NCBI RefSeq assembly: GCF_947503375.1
Contig: NZ_CANNDQ010000004.1
Coordinates: 248,001-312,000 of the forward strand
Source of the DNA: an uncultured Psychroserpens sp.
GTDB lineage: Bacteria; Bacteroidota; Bacteroidia; Flavobacteriales; Flavobacteriaceae
Length of the DNA stretch: 64,000 bases
Direction of reading: 5' to 3'
The notes below the pieces were generated by a model, which was not told the origin of the DNA, made no database searches, and worked only from the letters and a program-made list of their open reading frames with translations. Made by a program: the position numbers and the translations under genes. This document shows positions 48,392 through 56,727 of this stretch, piece after piece (the first letter of the stretch is position 1; each line of letters begins with the position of its first letter).

Positions 48392-48399
48392 CAAAAATA
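48392..48399 (-). promoter_or_regulatory. -7 element of the GSIII gene
   Basis: TATTTTTG on the minus strand; the leader to the ATG at 48375 is about 12 bases. Confidence 0.5.
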
Positions 48400-48425
48400 G
48401 TAAATTATACACTTTAACGCATATA

Positions 48426-48494
48426 TACCCTATTTTTTTTGGGGTATTAACAATTGTTAACAATATTTTAGTCAAATTAACCCCATTTTTTTTG
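48426..48494. promoter_or_regulatory. Candidate nitrogen-control region between GSIII and GSII
   Basis: Two 15-base direct repeats, ACCCYATTTTTTTTG at 48427-48441 and 48480-48494, stand 53 bases apart (about five helical turns). The first is also an inverted repeat TACCC...GGGTA. Between them is the perfect palindrome TTAACAATTGTTAA (48447-48460). These could bind regulators of one or both synthetases; no known regulator is assigned. Confidence 0.45.
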
Positions 48495-48550
48495 CTTAAA
48501 TAAAAAAATAATCAATATTTGTACCTTCATTTTAATAAACCTATTATAGC

Positions 48551-49570
48551 ATGAGCAAATCAAAATTAGAATACATTTGGTTAGATGGTTATAAGCCAAC
48601 TCAAAACATGAGAAGTAAAACTAAAGTTGAAGATAACTTTAGCGGAAAGTTAGAAGATTGTCCAATCTGGTCTTTCGATGGAAGCTCAACACGCCAAGCA
48701 GAAGGCGGTTCTTCAGATTGCTTGTTAAAACCAGTTGCTATTTATCCTGATCCGTCAAGAAAAAATGGATACTTGGTGATGACAGAAGTATTAAATGCAG
48801 ACGGAACACCTCACGAGTCTAATGGAAGAGCTACCATTGAAGATGAAGACAACGATTTCTGGTTCGGTTTCGAACAAGAATATTTTATTATGGATAGAAG
48901 CACTCAATTACCTCTAGGCTTTCCTGTTGGTGGTTATCCAGCACCTCAAGGACTTTATTACTGTTCTGTTGGAGGAAGAAACACACATGGCAGAGCGTTG
49001 GTTGAAGAACATGCTGACCTGTGTATTGAAGCCGGCTTAAACTTTGAAGGAATCAACCAAGAAGTAGCTTCAGGACAATGGGAATTTCAATTATTTGCAA
49101 AAGGCGCTAAAAAAGCAGGTGATGAAATATGGGTTGCACGCTACTTATTGGACCGTTTAACTGAAAAATATGGCTACTACATTGAATACCATCCTAAACC
49201 ATTAGGAAAAGATATGGATTGGAATGGCTCTGGTATGCATGCAAATTTCTCAAATACAACTTTAAGAACTTGTGGAAGCCAAGAGGTTTATGAAAAAATA
49301 TGCGAAGCGTTCAGACCAGTAGTCAAAGAACACATTGCTGTTTATGGTGAGTTTAATGACCAACGTTTAACAGGAGATCACGAAACTGCTTCAATTGATG
49401 ATTTTAGCTATGGTATATCAGATAGAGGTGCATCAATCCGTATTCCAATAATTACTGTTGAAAAAGGCTGGAAAGGCTGGCTAGAAGACCGTAGACCAGC
49501 ATCAAATGGAGATCCATATAAAATTGCTGGACGAATTATTAAAACTGTAAAATCTGCTGATATCAGCTAA
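48551..49570 (+). CDS. Glutamine synthetase type II (eukaryotic-like)
   Basis: A 339-residue GSII enzyme. The beta-grasp N-terminal part starts EYIWLDGYKP, followed by WSFDGSSTRQAEGGSSD, the catalytic FWFGFEQEYFIMD (metal-binding Glu), GINQEVASGQWEFQ, MDWNGSGMHANFS, and the C-terminal SYGISDRGASIRIP with an Arg for glutamate. The length is right for GSII (about 340-370), much smaller than GSI (about 470) or GSIII. Carrying both forms is common in flavobacteria. A terminator follows. Confidence 0.95.
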   Translation: MSKSKLEYIWLDGYKPTQNMRSKTKVEDNFSGKLEDCPIWSFDGSSTRQAEGGSSDCLLKPVAIYPDPSRKNGYLVMTEVLNADGTPHESNGRATIEDEDNDFWFGFEQEYFIMDRSTQLPLGFPVGGYPAPQGLYYCSVGGRNTHGRALVEEHADLCIEAGLNFEGINQEVASGQWEFQLFAKGAKKAGDEIWVARYLLDRLTEKYGYYIEYHPKPLGKDMDWNGSGMHANFSNTTLRTCGSQEVYEKICEAFRPVVKEHIAVYGEFNDQRLTGDHETASIDDFSYGISDRGASIRIPIITVEKGWKGWLEDRRPASNGDPYKIAGRIIKTVKSADIS

Positions 49571-49591
49571 TAAACACACTGTTTTGTTCTA

Positions 49592-49628
49592 AAAGCGTCT
49601 TCTCTAATAAAGAGAAGGCGTTTTTTTT
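49592..49628 (+). terminator. Rho-independent terminator of GSII
   Basis: A stem of about 12 bp with one G-U pair (arms AAGCGTCTTCTCT and AGAGAAGGCGTT), a 5-base loop and eight T. Confidence 0.85.
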
Positions 49629-49630
49629 GA

Positions 49631-50572
49631 TCAAGATTTGAAAGCAAGAAAAATAAAAGCACCATAACCCACAACCAGTAAAAGACCTTTATATCTAGAT
49701 ATTTGAAATCTTTTGGGAATCATAATCAATGGGATCAATACCAAAGCAAACGCTAACATCCAATAGATATCCCTTGACAAAATTGACGCCTCAGTCACTT
49801 CTATTGTTTTAATTATTGACGTCAATCCCAATACCGAACCAATATTAAATATATTTGAGCCTATAAGATTTCCGAGAGACAAGGCTTTTTCCTTCTTTAC
49901 AGCAGCTATTACTGATGCTGCTAATTCTGGCACACTGGTTCCAATTGCAATAACAGTAGCTGCAATAACTGCATCGCTCACACCTAGTGCAGTAGCTAGT
50001 TCTTTAGCACCTTCTACTAACCATTCTGATCCAAAATATAGAGCTATGGCACCAATAAATAACCATATTAAAATCTTGAAATTTGAGACTATTGCTAAAC
50101 TTTCATCTACTGCTTCTACTACAACATCTTTTTTAGCAACCCTTATTAATATGAATAAAAAAGCGATTAAAGCTACAAACAAAATTAAACCTTCAATAGA
50201 TGAAAGTTGATTGTCATTGCTTAAGAAAAAATATAACGCTATAGAAAATAACATCATGGCTGGCCAGTTAAGTTTATAAAAACTTTTATCGACAGCTATT
50301 GAGCTCACCAAAGCTGTGATACCAAGCACCAAGCCTATATTAGCTATATTAGAACCAATAACATTATTTATTGCAATTGCTGGAGAACCTGTTAAGGCTG
50401 CATTTAAACTTACCAGTAGTTCAGGAGCAGATGTAGCAAAACTCACAACAGTCATACCTATGACCATTCTTGAGATGTTCAATTTAAATGATAGTGCCAC
50501 AGAAGACCTTACCAAAAACTCACCTCCTATTACTAATAATAATAATCCTAATATGATCCAGACTAAGCTCAT
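49631..50572 (-). CDS. Na+/Ca2+ exchanger family antiporter (CaxA/YrbG type)
   Basis: A 313-residue membrane antiporter with about ten spans in two inverted halves. Each half holds an alpha-repeat: SFATSAPELLVSLNAALTGSPAIAINNVIGSNIANIG and, in the second half, AIGTSVPELAASVIAAVKKEKALSLGNLIGSNIFNIG (quoted as blocks; key residues are G/T-S-x-PE and GSN). These form the Na+/Ca2+ binding sites. It probably exports Ca2+ against Na+ entry. Transcribed alone, toward the GSII terminator. Confidence 0.94.
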   Translation of the reverse strand: MSLVWIILGLLLLVIGGEFLVRSSVALSFKLNISRMVIGMTVVSFATSAPELLVSLNAALTGSPAIAINNVIGSNIANIGLVLGITALVSSIAVDKSFYKLNWPAMMLFSIALYFFLSNDNQLSSIEGLILFVALIAFLFILIRVAKKDVVVEAVDESLAIVSNFKILIWLFIGAIALYFGSEWLVEGAKELATALGVSDAVIAATVIAIGTSVPELAASVIAAVKKEKALSLGNLIGSNIFNIGSVLGLTSIIKTIEVTEASILSRDIYWMLAFALVLIPLIMIPKRFQISRYKGLLLVVGYGAFIFLAFKS

Positions 50573-50641
50573 ACATTATTTTTGTGCGAAGATAATACTT
50601 CATCTCATTATTTATTAAATAACCTATTAAAACTTAAAATT

Positions 50642-50695
50642 TAGTTAAATAACTAAAATAATAGTTGTATAACTATAAAAATAGTTATAGATTTG
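50642..50695 (+). promoter_or_regulatory. BlaI-type operator overlapping the blaI promoter
   Basis: Half-sites TAGTT and AACTA alternate at 50642, 50651, 50662, 50671 and 50682, so the pattern repeats every 20 bases. It includes two 16-base units AACTA-N6-TAGTT (50651-50666 and 50671-50686). A promoter lies within: TTG at 50665-50667, 20 bases, then TAGATTTG at 50688-50695. Repressor binding would block RNA polymerase, as in BlaI/MecI autoregulation. Confidence 0.65.
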
Positions 50696-50720
50696 TTTAT
50701 CTATTTTAAACTCAACAATC

Positions 50721-51080
50721 GTGCAGAAATTAACGAATAAAGAAGAAGAAATCATGCACATCTTATGGAAGCTCAAAAAAGCTTTTGTTAAAGATGTCTT
50801 GGCAGAAATAAAAGAAGACAAACCTCATTACAATACGCTCTCTACAATTATAAGACATCTTGAAGAAAAAGGTTATGTAAGTTATAATGCCTATGGGAAA
50901 ACACACCAATATTATCCTGTAGTTAGTAAAGAAGCCTATAAAGAACGTTTCATGAATACAGCAATTGAGAATTATTTTAATAGCTCTTATAAAAATGTCG
51001 TTTCTTTTTTTGCTAAGGAAGAAAAGATAAGTGTAGATGAGCTTAAAGAAATTATTGCATTAATCGAAAAAAATAAATAA
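50721..51080 (+). CDS. BlaI/MecI/CopY-family winged-helix repressor
   Basis: A 119-residue repressor starting at GTG 50721. The winged helix is LTNKEEEIMHILWKLKKAFVKDVLAEI...YNTLSTIIRHLEEKGYVSY (quoted in parts), followed by the dimerisation region with the SKEAYKERFM helices. It controls the M56 peptidase gene 2 bases downstream and probably its own transcription through the 20-base-periodic operator. In the family, proteolysis of the repressor by the BlaR1-like partner releases the promoter. Confidence 0.92.
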   Translation: MQKLTNKEEEIMHILWKLKKAFVKDVLAEIKEDKPHYNTLSTIIRHLEEKGYVSYNAYGKTHQYYPVVSKEAYKERFMNTAIENYFNSSYKNVVSFFAKEEKISVDELKEIIALIEKNK

Positions 51081-51082
51081 CC

Positions 51083-53020
51083 ATGGATCATCTATTAAAA
51101 GCATCAGCCATCATTTTTATTTTCTATGTGTGTTACAAACTCTTTCTGCAACGTGATACTTTTTTCCAATCTAATCGTTGGTTCTTACTCTCTGGATTAA
51201 TTTTAGCATCCTGTATTCAATTGATTGTTATTCCAATATATATTGAATATACTCCAGTAGAAACAACAAGTTTTGCAGCGGTAACCAACGTTATTGTTCC
51301 ATTAGCAGAGCAGAGAGAAACTTTTGATATTCAACAATTACTTTTCTGGATCTATATGAGTGGTGTGATTTTTCTTCTTGGTAAATTTTGTATAGATTTT
51401 CTATCACTTAGAAAAATTTTAAAAACTGGAACTCTTACATATCACGGGAGCTATAAATTAATAGAGACCAATGTGCAAGTTACACCATTTTCTTTCTTTA
51501 ATAATATTGTTTACAATCCGAAACAATTCGATGAAAAAGAATTACAACATATTATAAATCATGAAAAAGTCCACTCAAAACAGCTGCATTCTCTAGATAC
51601 GATTATATCTCAATTTGCTTGTGTTTTCTTATGGTTTAATCCAATAATATGGCTTTATAAAAATGCACTTCAACAAAATTTAGAATTTATAGCCGACCAA
51701 AAAGCTCAGTATGTTTCTAACTGTGAAAAAACATATCAGACAGTACTCCTCAAAACAAGTTTACAAAATTATCAATTAGCAATCACAAATAATTTCTATA
51801 CATCATTAATCAAAAAACGAATCGTTATGTTACACAAATCAAAATCAAACAAAGCTAATCTTTTTAAATACTTGTTAGTATTACCTTTACTCGCTTTATT
51901 TTTAATGAGTTTTAACACTAAAAATATTTACGTTGAAAAAGAAGTCCCTTTTGAAAGTACCAACAACATCATTAATCCGATTTCAGCAGAAGATCATAAC
52001 CTTTACCATGAAGCACTCGAAATTGAAGTAAAAGAACCTGAAGTTGCTTTACTGAACACAAATAGAAATCAGATTAAAAGTGCTAAGCAAAATATTTCAA
52101 CTGCAAAAGCGACGCTTAAAAGTCAAACAAAAAACAACGTAATAGGTCATACTACAACTATCAAACCTCTTAGCTTTGAGCACAATACAGATTTTGTAAT
52201 TACGAAAGATTTTACTGATGCTGACTTAGACAACTTGAAAGACGAATTAAAGAAGCATGGTGTCACAGCAAAATTCAAAGGCATTAAGCGTAATAATAAA
52301 GGGGAGATTACAGCAATCAAAGTAGATATCAAGTCTGGTGGTTCAAGTAGTAATTACCAAACAAATTCAGACGCAGGTATTAAACCTATTAACATATCTT
52401 TTAGTGAGGATGGCAAGAACATTTCAATTGGTAATACACATTCTAATTACCATACTTCTACTGCTTATGTCTACAAAACAAAAAACGGGAAACACAAATT
52501 ACATAAAACTGGCAAAAGCTCTAATGTGTATGTTATTGGAGAACGTAATGGTACTAAATCAAAAGTTATTGTAAATGGCAAAAAAATAAAGACACTTGGA
52601 AAGACTAGAGCGTTTGAAATTATCTCAGATGACGACGGCGAAAATGAAGAAGAAGTTGAACTTATTATACAAACTATTGATGATCGTGAAAATGATGAAG
52701 AAATTGAAATTATCATAGAAGAAGAGGAAGAAATAGAAGAAAATTATGATGTTGAAGTTATAAAAGGAAAAGTATTGGTAAGCAGAGGAAATAAGAGAGG
52801 TAAAGTGCATACCATTGGCAGAGATAAATCAATTGTAATCTCAGGAAGTACTGGTAAAAACCCACTGTTTATTTTAGACGGTAAAGAAATTTCTCCAGAC
52901 AAAGCACACGATCTAGATCCAGACGATATTGAGAAAATTGAAGTTTTAAAAGGTGAAAGTGCCACAAAAAAATATGGAGAAAAAGCTAAAGATGGTGTTA
53001 TTATAATTGTAACTAAATAG
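51083..53020 (+). CDS. BlaR1/MecR1-type M56 membrane metallopeptidase with TonB-plug-like end
   Basis: A 645-residue protein with four membrane segments (about 4-22, 33-54, 86-107 and 263-278). The cytosolic zinc protease motif H160-E-K-V-H164 lies between the third and fourth segments, matching gluzincin M56. There is no penicillin-binding sensor domain after the last span. Instead, residues about 330-645 form an extended, charged region (with an acidic DDGENEEEVELI...EEEEEIEE tract) that ends in PLFILDGKEIS...DPDDIEKIEVLKG and KDGVIIIVTK, resembling the plug domain of TonB-dependent transporters. The signal sensed is therefore not a beta-lactam by the known route. Confidence 0.88.
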   Translation: MDHLLKASAIIFIFYVCYKLFLQRDTFFQSNRWFLLSGLILASCIQLIVIPIYIEYTPVETTSFAAVTNVIVPLAEQRETFDIQQLLFWIYMSGVIFLLGKFCIDFLSLRKILKTGTLTYHGSYKLIETNVQVTPFSFFNNIVYNPKQFDEKELQHIINHEKVHSKQLHSLDTIISQFACVFLWFNPIIWLYKNALQQNLEFIADQKAQYVSNCEKTYQTVLLKTSLQNYQLAITNNFYTSLIKKRIVMLHKSKSNKANLFKYLLVLPLLALFLMSFNTKNIYVEKEVPFESTNNIINPISAEDHNLYHEALEIEVKEPEVALLNTNRNQIKSAKQNISTAKATLKSQTKNNVIGHTTTIKPLSFEHNTDFVITKDFTDADLDNLKDELKKHGVTAKFKGIKRNNKGEITAIKVDIKSGGSSSNYQTNSDAGIKPINISFSEDGKNISIGNTHSNYHTSTAYVYKTKNGKHKLHKTGKSSNVYVIGERNGTKSKVIVNGKKIKTLGKTRAFEIISDDDGENEEEVELIIQTIDDRENDEEIEIIIEEEEEIEENYDVEVIKGKVLVSRGNKRGKVHTIGRDKSIVISGSTGKNPLFILDGKEISPDKAHDLDPDDIEKIEVLKGESATKKYGEKAKDGVIIIVTK

Positions 53021-53047
53021 AACTAAATCAACCAAGATAGGATGATA

Positions 53048-53085
53048 AAGCCTGAACTAATGATCTAACAGTTCAGGCTTTTTTT
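53048..53085. terminator. Terminator between the M56 and endonuclease genes
   Basis: A 10-bp perfect stem (AAGCCTGAAC with GTTCAGGCTT), a 13-base loop and a T-run on the plus strand. On the minus strand it stands past the stop of the endonuclease gene. Confidence 0.85.
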
Positions 53086-55069
53086 ATTTGACGATTATCT
53101 TTTTAGTTACAGTTTGTTCTTCAGAAATAAGCTTAAGCATATAGATTCCACTTGAAAGTTTCAAATCAATACTAGTTTCAGTATTAACTGTAGTAAATGA
53201 CTTCAATTTTCTACCTTCTATTGAGAACACCAATAATTCGGCCTCACTTTTTAAACCTTTAATACTAATAACACCTTTTGTAGGGTTAAGATATACCTCT
53301 ATTTTACTAGTTTCAAATTCAGTAATACCTAAAGGCTGATCCCAAATATTACCAACATTATTACCCCAAATGTATTCTACTAAATCAGGGTGATCAATGA
53401 ATGGATTCCTGTTAAATTGCCATGTGTAAATAACATTGTTTCTATTCATTTCAAAATCGTCTGGTGGATCATTTCTATGCCAATCCAATAAAGTGGCTAA
53501 ATCACCTAACTCTCCTGTAGAACCTTCAGGAAAACCATTTACAACCTCTAATCCGTTAAATCTCACTGCCATGTACAACACGCTTCTAGCAACATCTCCA
53601 TAAAAACTACCCGCTGTAGCTACAGGACCAGTATACTGACCATAATGCTGATTACCACGAGTACTATTTTCTGGACCATCTGCAGCACGAAGCGCGTGCG
53701 CATCTGAATTTCCATGACGTAAAGAATCTGCTGTTGTATTCCAGAAGACTTCCCTCCCATCTGCTATTTCATCTTCTTCAATATCAAAAAAACCACCTCG
53801 AGATCTTGGGTAAGTATGCTCTCTATTCCATTTGCCATTGTTATTAGACGTTGTTTGAAAATCTAACTTAGGTCTACCTTGTTCGGTATACAACAACCAT
53901 ACTTGATTACTATTTAAAGGATTTTGATCAGCTTCCTTCAAAATATCTATGATATCTGCATAGGTTTGAGTTCTAACAACTCCTTCCTCAGCTATGATAT
54001 TCTGTAATGCTTGTCTCAATACAGTATCAGATAATCCATCAAGTGTATTGTAATAATCTGCTGGTTGAGTGCTTGAAACAATTCCAGAAGTTGGGCTTAA
54101 AGGTGTACCATAAGCTGCAACTGTAAAATCGTTATCTACGATTCTTATATCAAGATTGTCATTCAATGCAATAAACTCTGCTGGCAAACTCTCAAATCTA
54201 ACTCGTGCAACTTCATCGCCTTCATCGTCTGCATCATCAATAAGTGTAATTGTAGTTGATGCATTGGTTAGACCAATAGGAATAGTTATGGCAGTATTCC
54301 CTGAAAAATCTGAAGTATTGAACCCAGAATTATCTAATAAAATATTAAAATTCAATACATCAGTAGCAGGGTTTTGTAATGCAAAAGAAATATCAAAACT
54401 ATCAGTTTCGTCGTATTGAGATTGATCAATAGTGAAACTAATTCCGTTCAAGACCACACCACTTCCATCATTAAGTTGTCTTGGTGTAGGCGTAGTAGAA
54501 GTATAAGTGACATTACCATCCATATCCTCAAACCTTTGAATAGAATTAGTATTATTACTAGAACCTTCATTGATTTGTTCAATAGTTGCGAAGTTTGGAT
54601 CATCATTGAAAATGTCTATCATATCGATATCGTCAGCATCAGAGGTGTCATAGATTAGTACGTCTATTAAATTATCAATTGTAGCAACTGTCTCTTCGGG
54701 AAAATCAAAATCGTTAGCTTGATAAATAGCAACGGCATCAGCTCCATTTTGAATCACATTTTCAGAAATAAGCAATTGAGGCACTGGTGAAACCGAATTA
54801 CTTCCTATTAATAATAAGCCATTAATATCTGTTGTAAAACCATCGAGATCTATTGTAAAATAGCTTGAGTTACCTCCAGAAGTTGATCCGTTAAAAAAAA
54901 CGAGAACAAAGCCATCAAGGTTAAAATTTGGCACTTCAGAAAGCAGCTCAACAAACTCCATATTATCAGTACCTGGTGTATCACAGTCTAGTTCATTGAT
55001 CACCACCTGAGAAAATACTGATTGACAGATAAAAAATAAAATAACAACGTTTAATAATGATTTCATCAT
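53084..55069 (-). CDS. Secreted multi-domain endonuclease I with T9SS sorting domain
   Basis: A 661-residue exported nuclease. After the signal peptide (cleaved near SVFSQ) comes a lamin-tail-like domain (NELDCDTPGTDNMEFVEL, about 20-190), a Calx-beta-like segment (about 205-310), the endonuclease I domain (about 330-560, with WNREHTYPRSRGG and NSDAHALRAADGPEN as active-site blocks), and a type A T9SS sorting domain (about 585-661, ending in TKKIIVK). Cells would secrete it to degrade extracellular DNA for phosphate or nitrogen, or for biofilm turnover. A start at either of two adjacent ATGs (55069, 55066) is possible. Confidence 0.9.
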   Translation of the reverse strand: MMKSLLNVVILFFICQSVFSQVVINELDCDTPGTDNMEFVELLSEVPNFNLDGFVLVFFNGSTSGGNSSYFTIDLDGFTTDINGLLLIGSNSVSPVPQLLISENVIQNGADAVAIYQANDFDFPEETVATIDNLIDVLIYDTSDADDIDMIDIFNDDPNFATIEQINEGSSNNTNSIQRFEDMDGNVTYTSTTPTPRQLNDGSGVVLNGISFTIDQSQYDETDSFDISFALQNPATDVLNFNILLDNSGFNTSDFSGNTAITIPIGLTNASTTITLIDDADDEGDEVARVRFESLPAEFIALNDNLDIRIVDNDFTVAAYGTPLSPTSGIVSSTQPADYYNTLDGLSDTVLRQALQNIIAEEGVVRTQTYADIIDILKEADQNPLNSNQVWLLYTEQGRPKLDFQTTSNNNGKWNREHTYPRSRGGFFDIEEDEIADGREVFWNTTADSLRHGNSDAHALRAADGPENSTRGNQHYGQYTGPVATAGSFYGDVARSVLYMAVRFNGLEVVNGFPEGSTGELGDLATLLDWHRNDPPDDFEMNRNNVIYTWQFNRNPFIDHPDLVEYIWGNNVGNIWDQPLGITEFETSKIEVYLNPTKGVISIKGLKSEAELLVFSIEGRKLKSFTTVNTETSIDLKLSSGIYMLKLISEEQTVTKKIIVK

Positions 55070-55082
55070 TCTTAATTTTGCA

Positions 55083-55090
55083 CAAATGTA
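55083..55090 (-). promoter_or_regulatory. -7 element of the endonuclease gene
   Basis: TACATTTG on the minus strand; the predicted leader to the ATG is under 15 bases. Confidence 0.5.
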
Positions 55091-55772
55091 ATCATCAATT
55101 TGGGTATAATTAATTTACGGCTATATTAAATGACTAATTTTAACATAACTGGCCTAAACTACAACTCTATTAAGTTAAAATTAAAATCAAATTTTTATTT
55201 GATAAAAAGACCGAACTACCAAAAAGTAGCATTTTAAAGACAAAACTCTCCTTGGTTAAAAAAAAACATAAGAAAACCCCCCTTCAATTATTATAATTTA
55301 TAATAATAATTAACATTTATAATTACAAATTATAACATTTATTAAGAAAGTCACATTATTTATGAAATGCATTTCATCTTTTTAGTTATAATTTTATATT
55401 CAATTTCATAGATTTCATATAAATCTTTTGGATAATGGTTTTTCATGGTGATATATTGAAAACTCAATCGAAAAAAATTAGCCAAGTATTAACCTTTAAA
55501 ACCAAAAAATTATGATCACACTAGCAAAATTATTAATTGATGTTCTTTTCTCAATTGTATAAAAAACACCAGATTTAATATCTAACCAGAAATGTAAAAC
55601 TTAGTCTAGAATAAGTTTTACATTTACTTTTAAAATCCAACTTCAAAAAACAGTTTTATTTTTAACTTAAATATTTAAGTATAACATCTCGATTATTTTT
55701 AAGGTTTAGAAAAATACCCTAAAGTTCTGTTAAAAAACGTAACGCTTGTGTTAAAACAGTTACTACACTAGT
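55091..55772 (+). other. 680-base gene-poor region with small ORF and hairpins
   Basis: AT-rich spacer between the endonuclease and AraC genes. It holds a perfect 16-bp palindrome, ATGAAATGCATTTCAT (55362-55377); a 16-residue hydrophobic ORF, MITLAKLLIDVLFSIV (55512-55562); and, 28 bases further, a 13-bp perfect hairpin (AATGTAAAACTTA and complement, 55591-55624) that could be a terminator. The ORF plus terminator could form a tiny transcript, but the evidence is weak. Confidence 0.4.
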
Positions 55773-56630
55773 ATGACCTTTAATAGAACTATTTTTAATG
55801 AGTTAAACTCTAAAGACAATGCTATAATTAAATCAAATGTTAAACAGTTTGAAGGTCAATTAGAAGCATCAGGTCTATCCATAAAAGTACCCATCAATGG
55901 TGTTGAAAATTACACTATCAATCACATCAATTATAAAGTAAAACCTGGTGAGTTCTTATTAGTAAACAAAGGCGAACAGATCTCTTGCCACTTAGATTCA
56001 AAAACTTCAGTTGAATCCATGTGCATCTATTTAAACTATGATGTTTATCAATCTATAATCGATACGCTGAGCAATTCTTATACATTAGACCATCAAGACA
56101 ACGGTAATTCTAAACATTTGCTTTCAGACAAGTATTATCTTGAAAATTGCGATCTAAGTAATATGATAAAGCAACTAGCACAATGTAAGAATTTATATGA
56201 TCTAACTGAAGAAGATTATATTACAATCTCCGAAAGACTTGCCAAACATCAAATGCAGCAATTTCAAATGGTTAATAGTTTAGGCGCGTTACATACTAAT
56301 ACCAAAATAGAATTACTTAAGCGACTGCGAACTGCCAAAGCTTTTATTAATGATAATTATTACAAAAACATAATGCTATCTGATATCTCAGAAGCCTCTT
56401 ACCTATCAAAATACCATCTACTCAGATCATTTAAAGACGTTTACAAGACAACACCATATAAAGCTCTACAAAATAGAAGAATAGAAAAAGCCAAAATGCT
56501 TTTAGCTTTAGGGGAATCAATTCAAGATACAGCTTTGAAATGTGGCTTCAATGATAGGCGCTCATTTAGTAGAGTATTTAAAAAATCTGAAGGGATAACA
56601 CCTCTAAAATTTCAATATCATAGCTCTTAA
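55773..56630 (+). CDS. AraC-family transcriptional regulator
   Basis: A 285-residue regulator. The N-terminal 170 residues are a cupin-like ligand domain (NHINYKVKPGEFLLVNKGEQISC region). The C-terminal 100 residues hold two AraC helix-turn-helix motifs: LSDISEASYLSKYHLLRSFKDV and the IQDTALKCGFNDRRSFSRVFKK (partial) recognition helix with the conserved GF-D...F-R-FKK pattern. It stands 97 bases upstream of the serine hydrolase-phosphatase gene, its likely target. The ligand is unknown. Confidence 0.92.
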   Translation: MTFNRTIFNELNSKDNAIIKSNVKQFEGQLEASGLSIKVPINGVENYTINHINYKVKPGEFLLVNKGEQISCHLDSKTSVESMCIYLNYDVYQSIIDTLSNSYTLDHQDNGNSKHLLSDKYYLENCDLSNMIKQLAQCKNLYDLTEEDYITISERLAKHQMQQFQMVNSLGALHTNTKIELLKRLRTAKAFINDNYYKNIMLSDISEASYLSKYHLLRSFKDVYKTTPYKALQNRRIEKAKMLLALGESIQDTALKCGFNDRRSFSRVFKKSEGITPLKFQYHSS

Positions 56631-56727
56631 AATAAATAATTGATACACATTATTATTGCATTAGCAATAATTGTAACCTTTAATTACGTATTAAAATCTT
56701 TATTTGATACTCATAAAATAAAACTTC

